7,072 bases of DNA from an uncultured Oscillospiraceae bacterium (GTDB lineage: Bacteria > Bacillota > Clostridia > Oscillospirales > Acutalibacteraceae): assembly GCA_902461995.1 (NCBI GenBank), contig CABQAA010000107.1, forward strand, positions 1-7,072, written 5' to 3'. This document shows positions 7,000 to 7,072 of the stretch, piece by piece (position 1 is the first letter of the stretch; every line of letters begins with the position of its first letter). The position numbers and the translations under genes were made by a program. Below the pieces are notes generated by a model. The model had not been told where the DNA came from, did not search any database, and saw nothing but the letters and a program-made list of their open reading frames with translations.

Positions 7000-7072
7000 A
7001 AAAGGATTTTCCGCCGCAGGAATCTGTCTGATGGCGGGGCTGATGGTCTTTTCGGGCGCGGCGGTGCCCGCC
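6989..7072 (+). CDS. 5' end of an exported protein, cut by the window edge
   Basis: 28 codons are visible from a GTG start, open to the last base. The peptide is a textbook Sec signal: WGRK basic start, a hydrophobic core (AAGICLMAGLMVF) and small residues (SGAAVPA) near the end that would serve as a cleavage site. It overlaps the preceding gene by 11 bases and has a strong ribosome site, so translation is likely coupled. The Cys in the core is not in a lipobox context. In related operons of Bacillota a large secreted protein of the DUF5696 group often follows a Yip1-type gene, as far as I recall; nothing in these 28 residues proves that here. The product should be extracytoplasmic. Confidence 0.75.
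   Translation, partial: MWGRKGFSAAGICLMAGLMVFSGAAVPA

Overview
The window is part of one plus-strand operon from a GC-rich Gram-positive bacterium. Strong AGGAGG-type ribosome sites, ATP-less carbohydrate transporter genes, tightly packed or overlapping reading frames and the protein families point to Bacillota, probably a Clostridia/Oscillospirales-type or Paenibacillus-like organism. That taxonomic call is an inference; no marker gene is present.

Layout: (1) positions 1-69 are the last 22 codons and stop of an unidentified upstream gene. (2) A perfect 13-bp hairpin at 82-115 lies in the 110-base gap that follows. (3) 180-3029 encodes a 949-residue exported solute-binding protein. About 520 residues of beta-sandwich and helical modules precede its family 1 binding core. 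(4) 3026-3982 and 4013-4885 encode two six-helix CUT1-type (MalF-like and MalG-like) permeases, each with an EAA loop. (5) 4972-6999 encodes a 675-residue membrane protein with a signal peptide, an NHL-type beta-propeller, a TPR-like helical stretch and a Yip1-like five-helix membrane domain. (6) From 6989 an exported protein begins on a GTG codon behind a near-perfect Shine-Dalgarno and runs off the end.

Read together, genes 3-5 supply the receptor and the membrane channel of a carbohydrate ABC importer. No ATPase, sugar-processing enzyme or regulator is in the window, so the ATPase must come from elsewhere (in Bacillota a shared MsmX-type ATPase is usual). The propeller-TPR-Yip1 protein and the following secreted protein look like dedicated accessory parts of this importer. 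This gene order, with a giant binding protein and a Yip1 membrane partner, is the most interesting aspect of the window. Its substrate cannot be read from the sequence.
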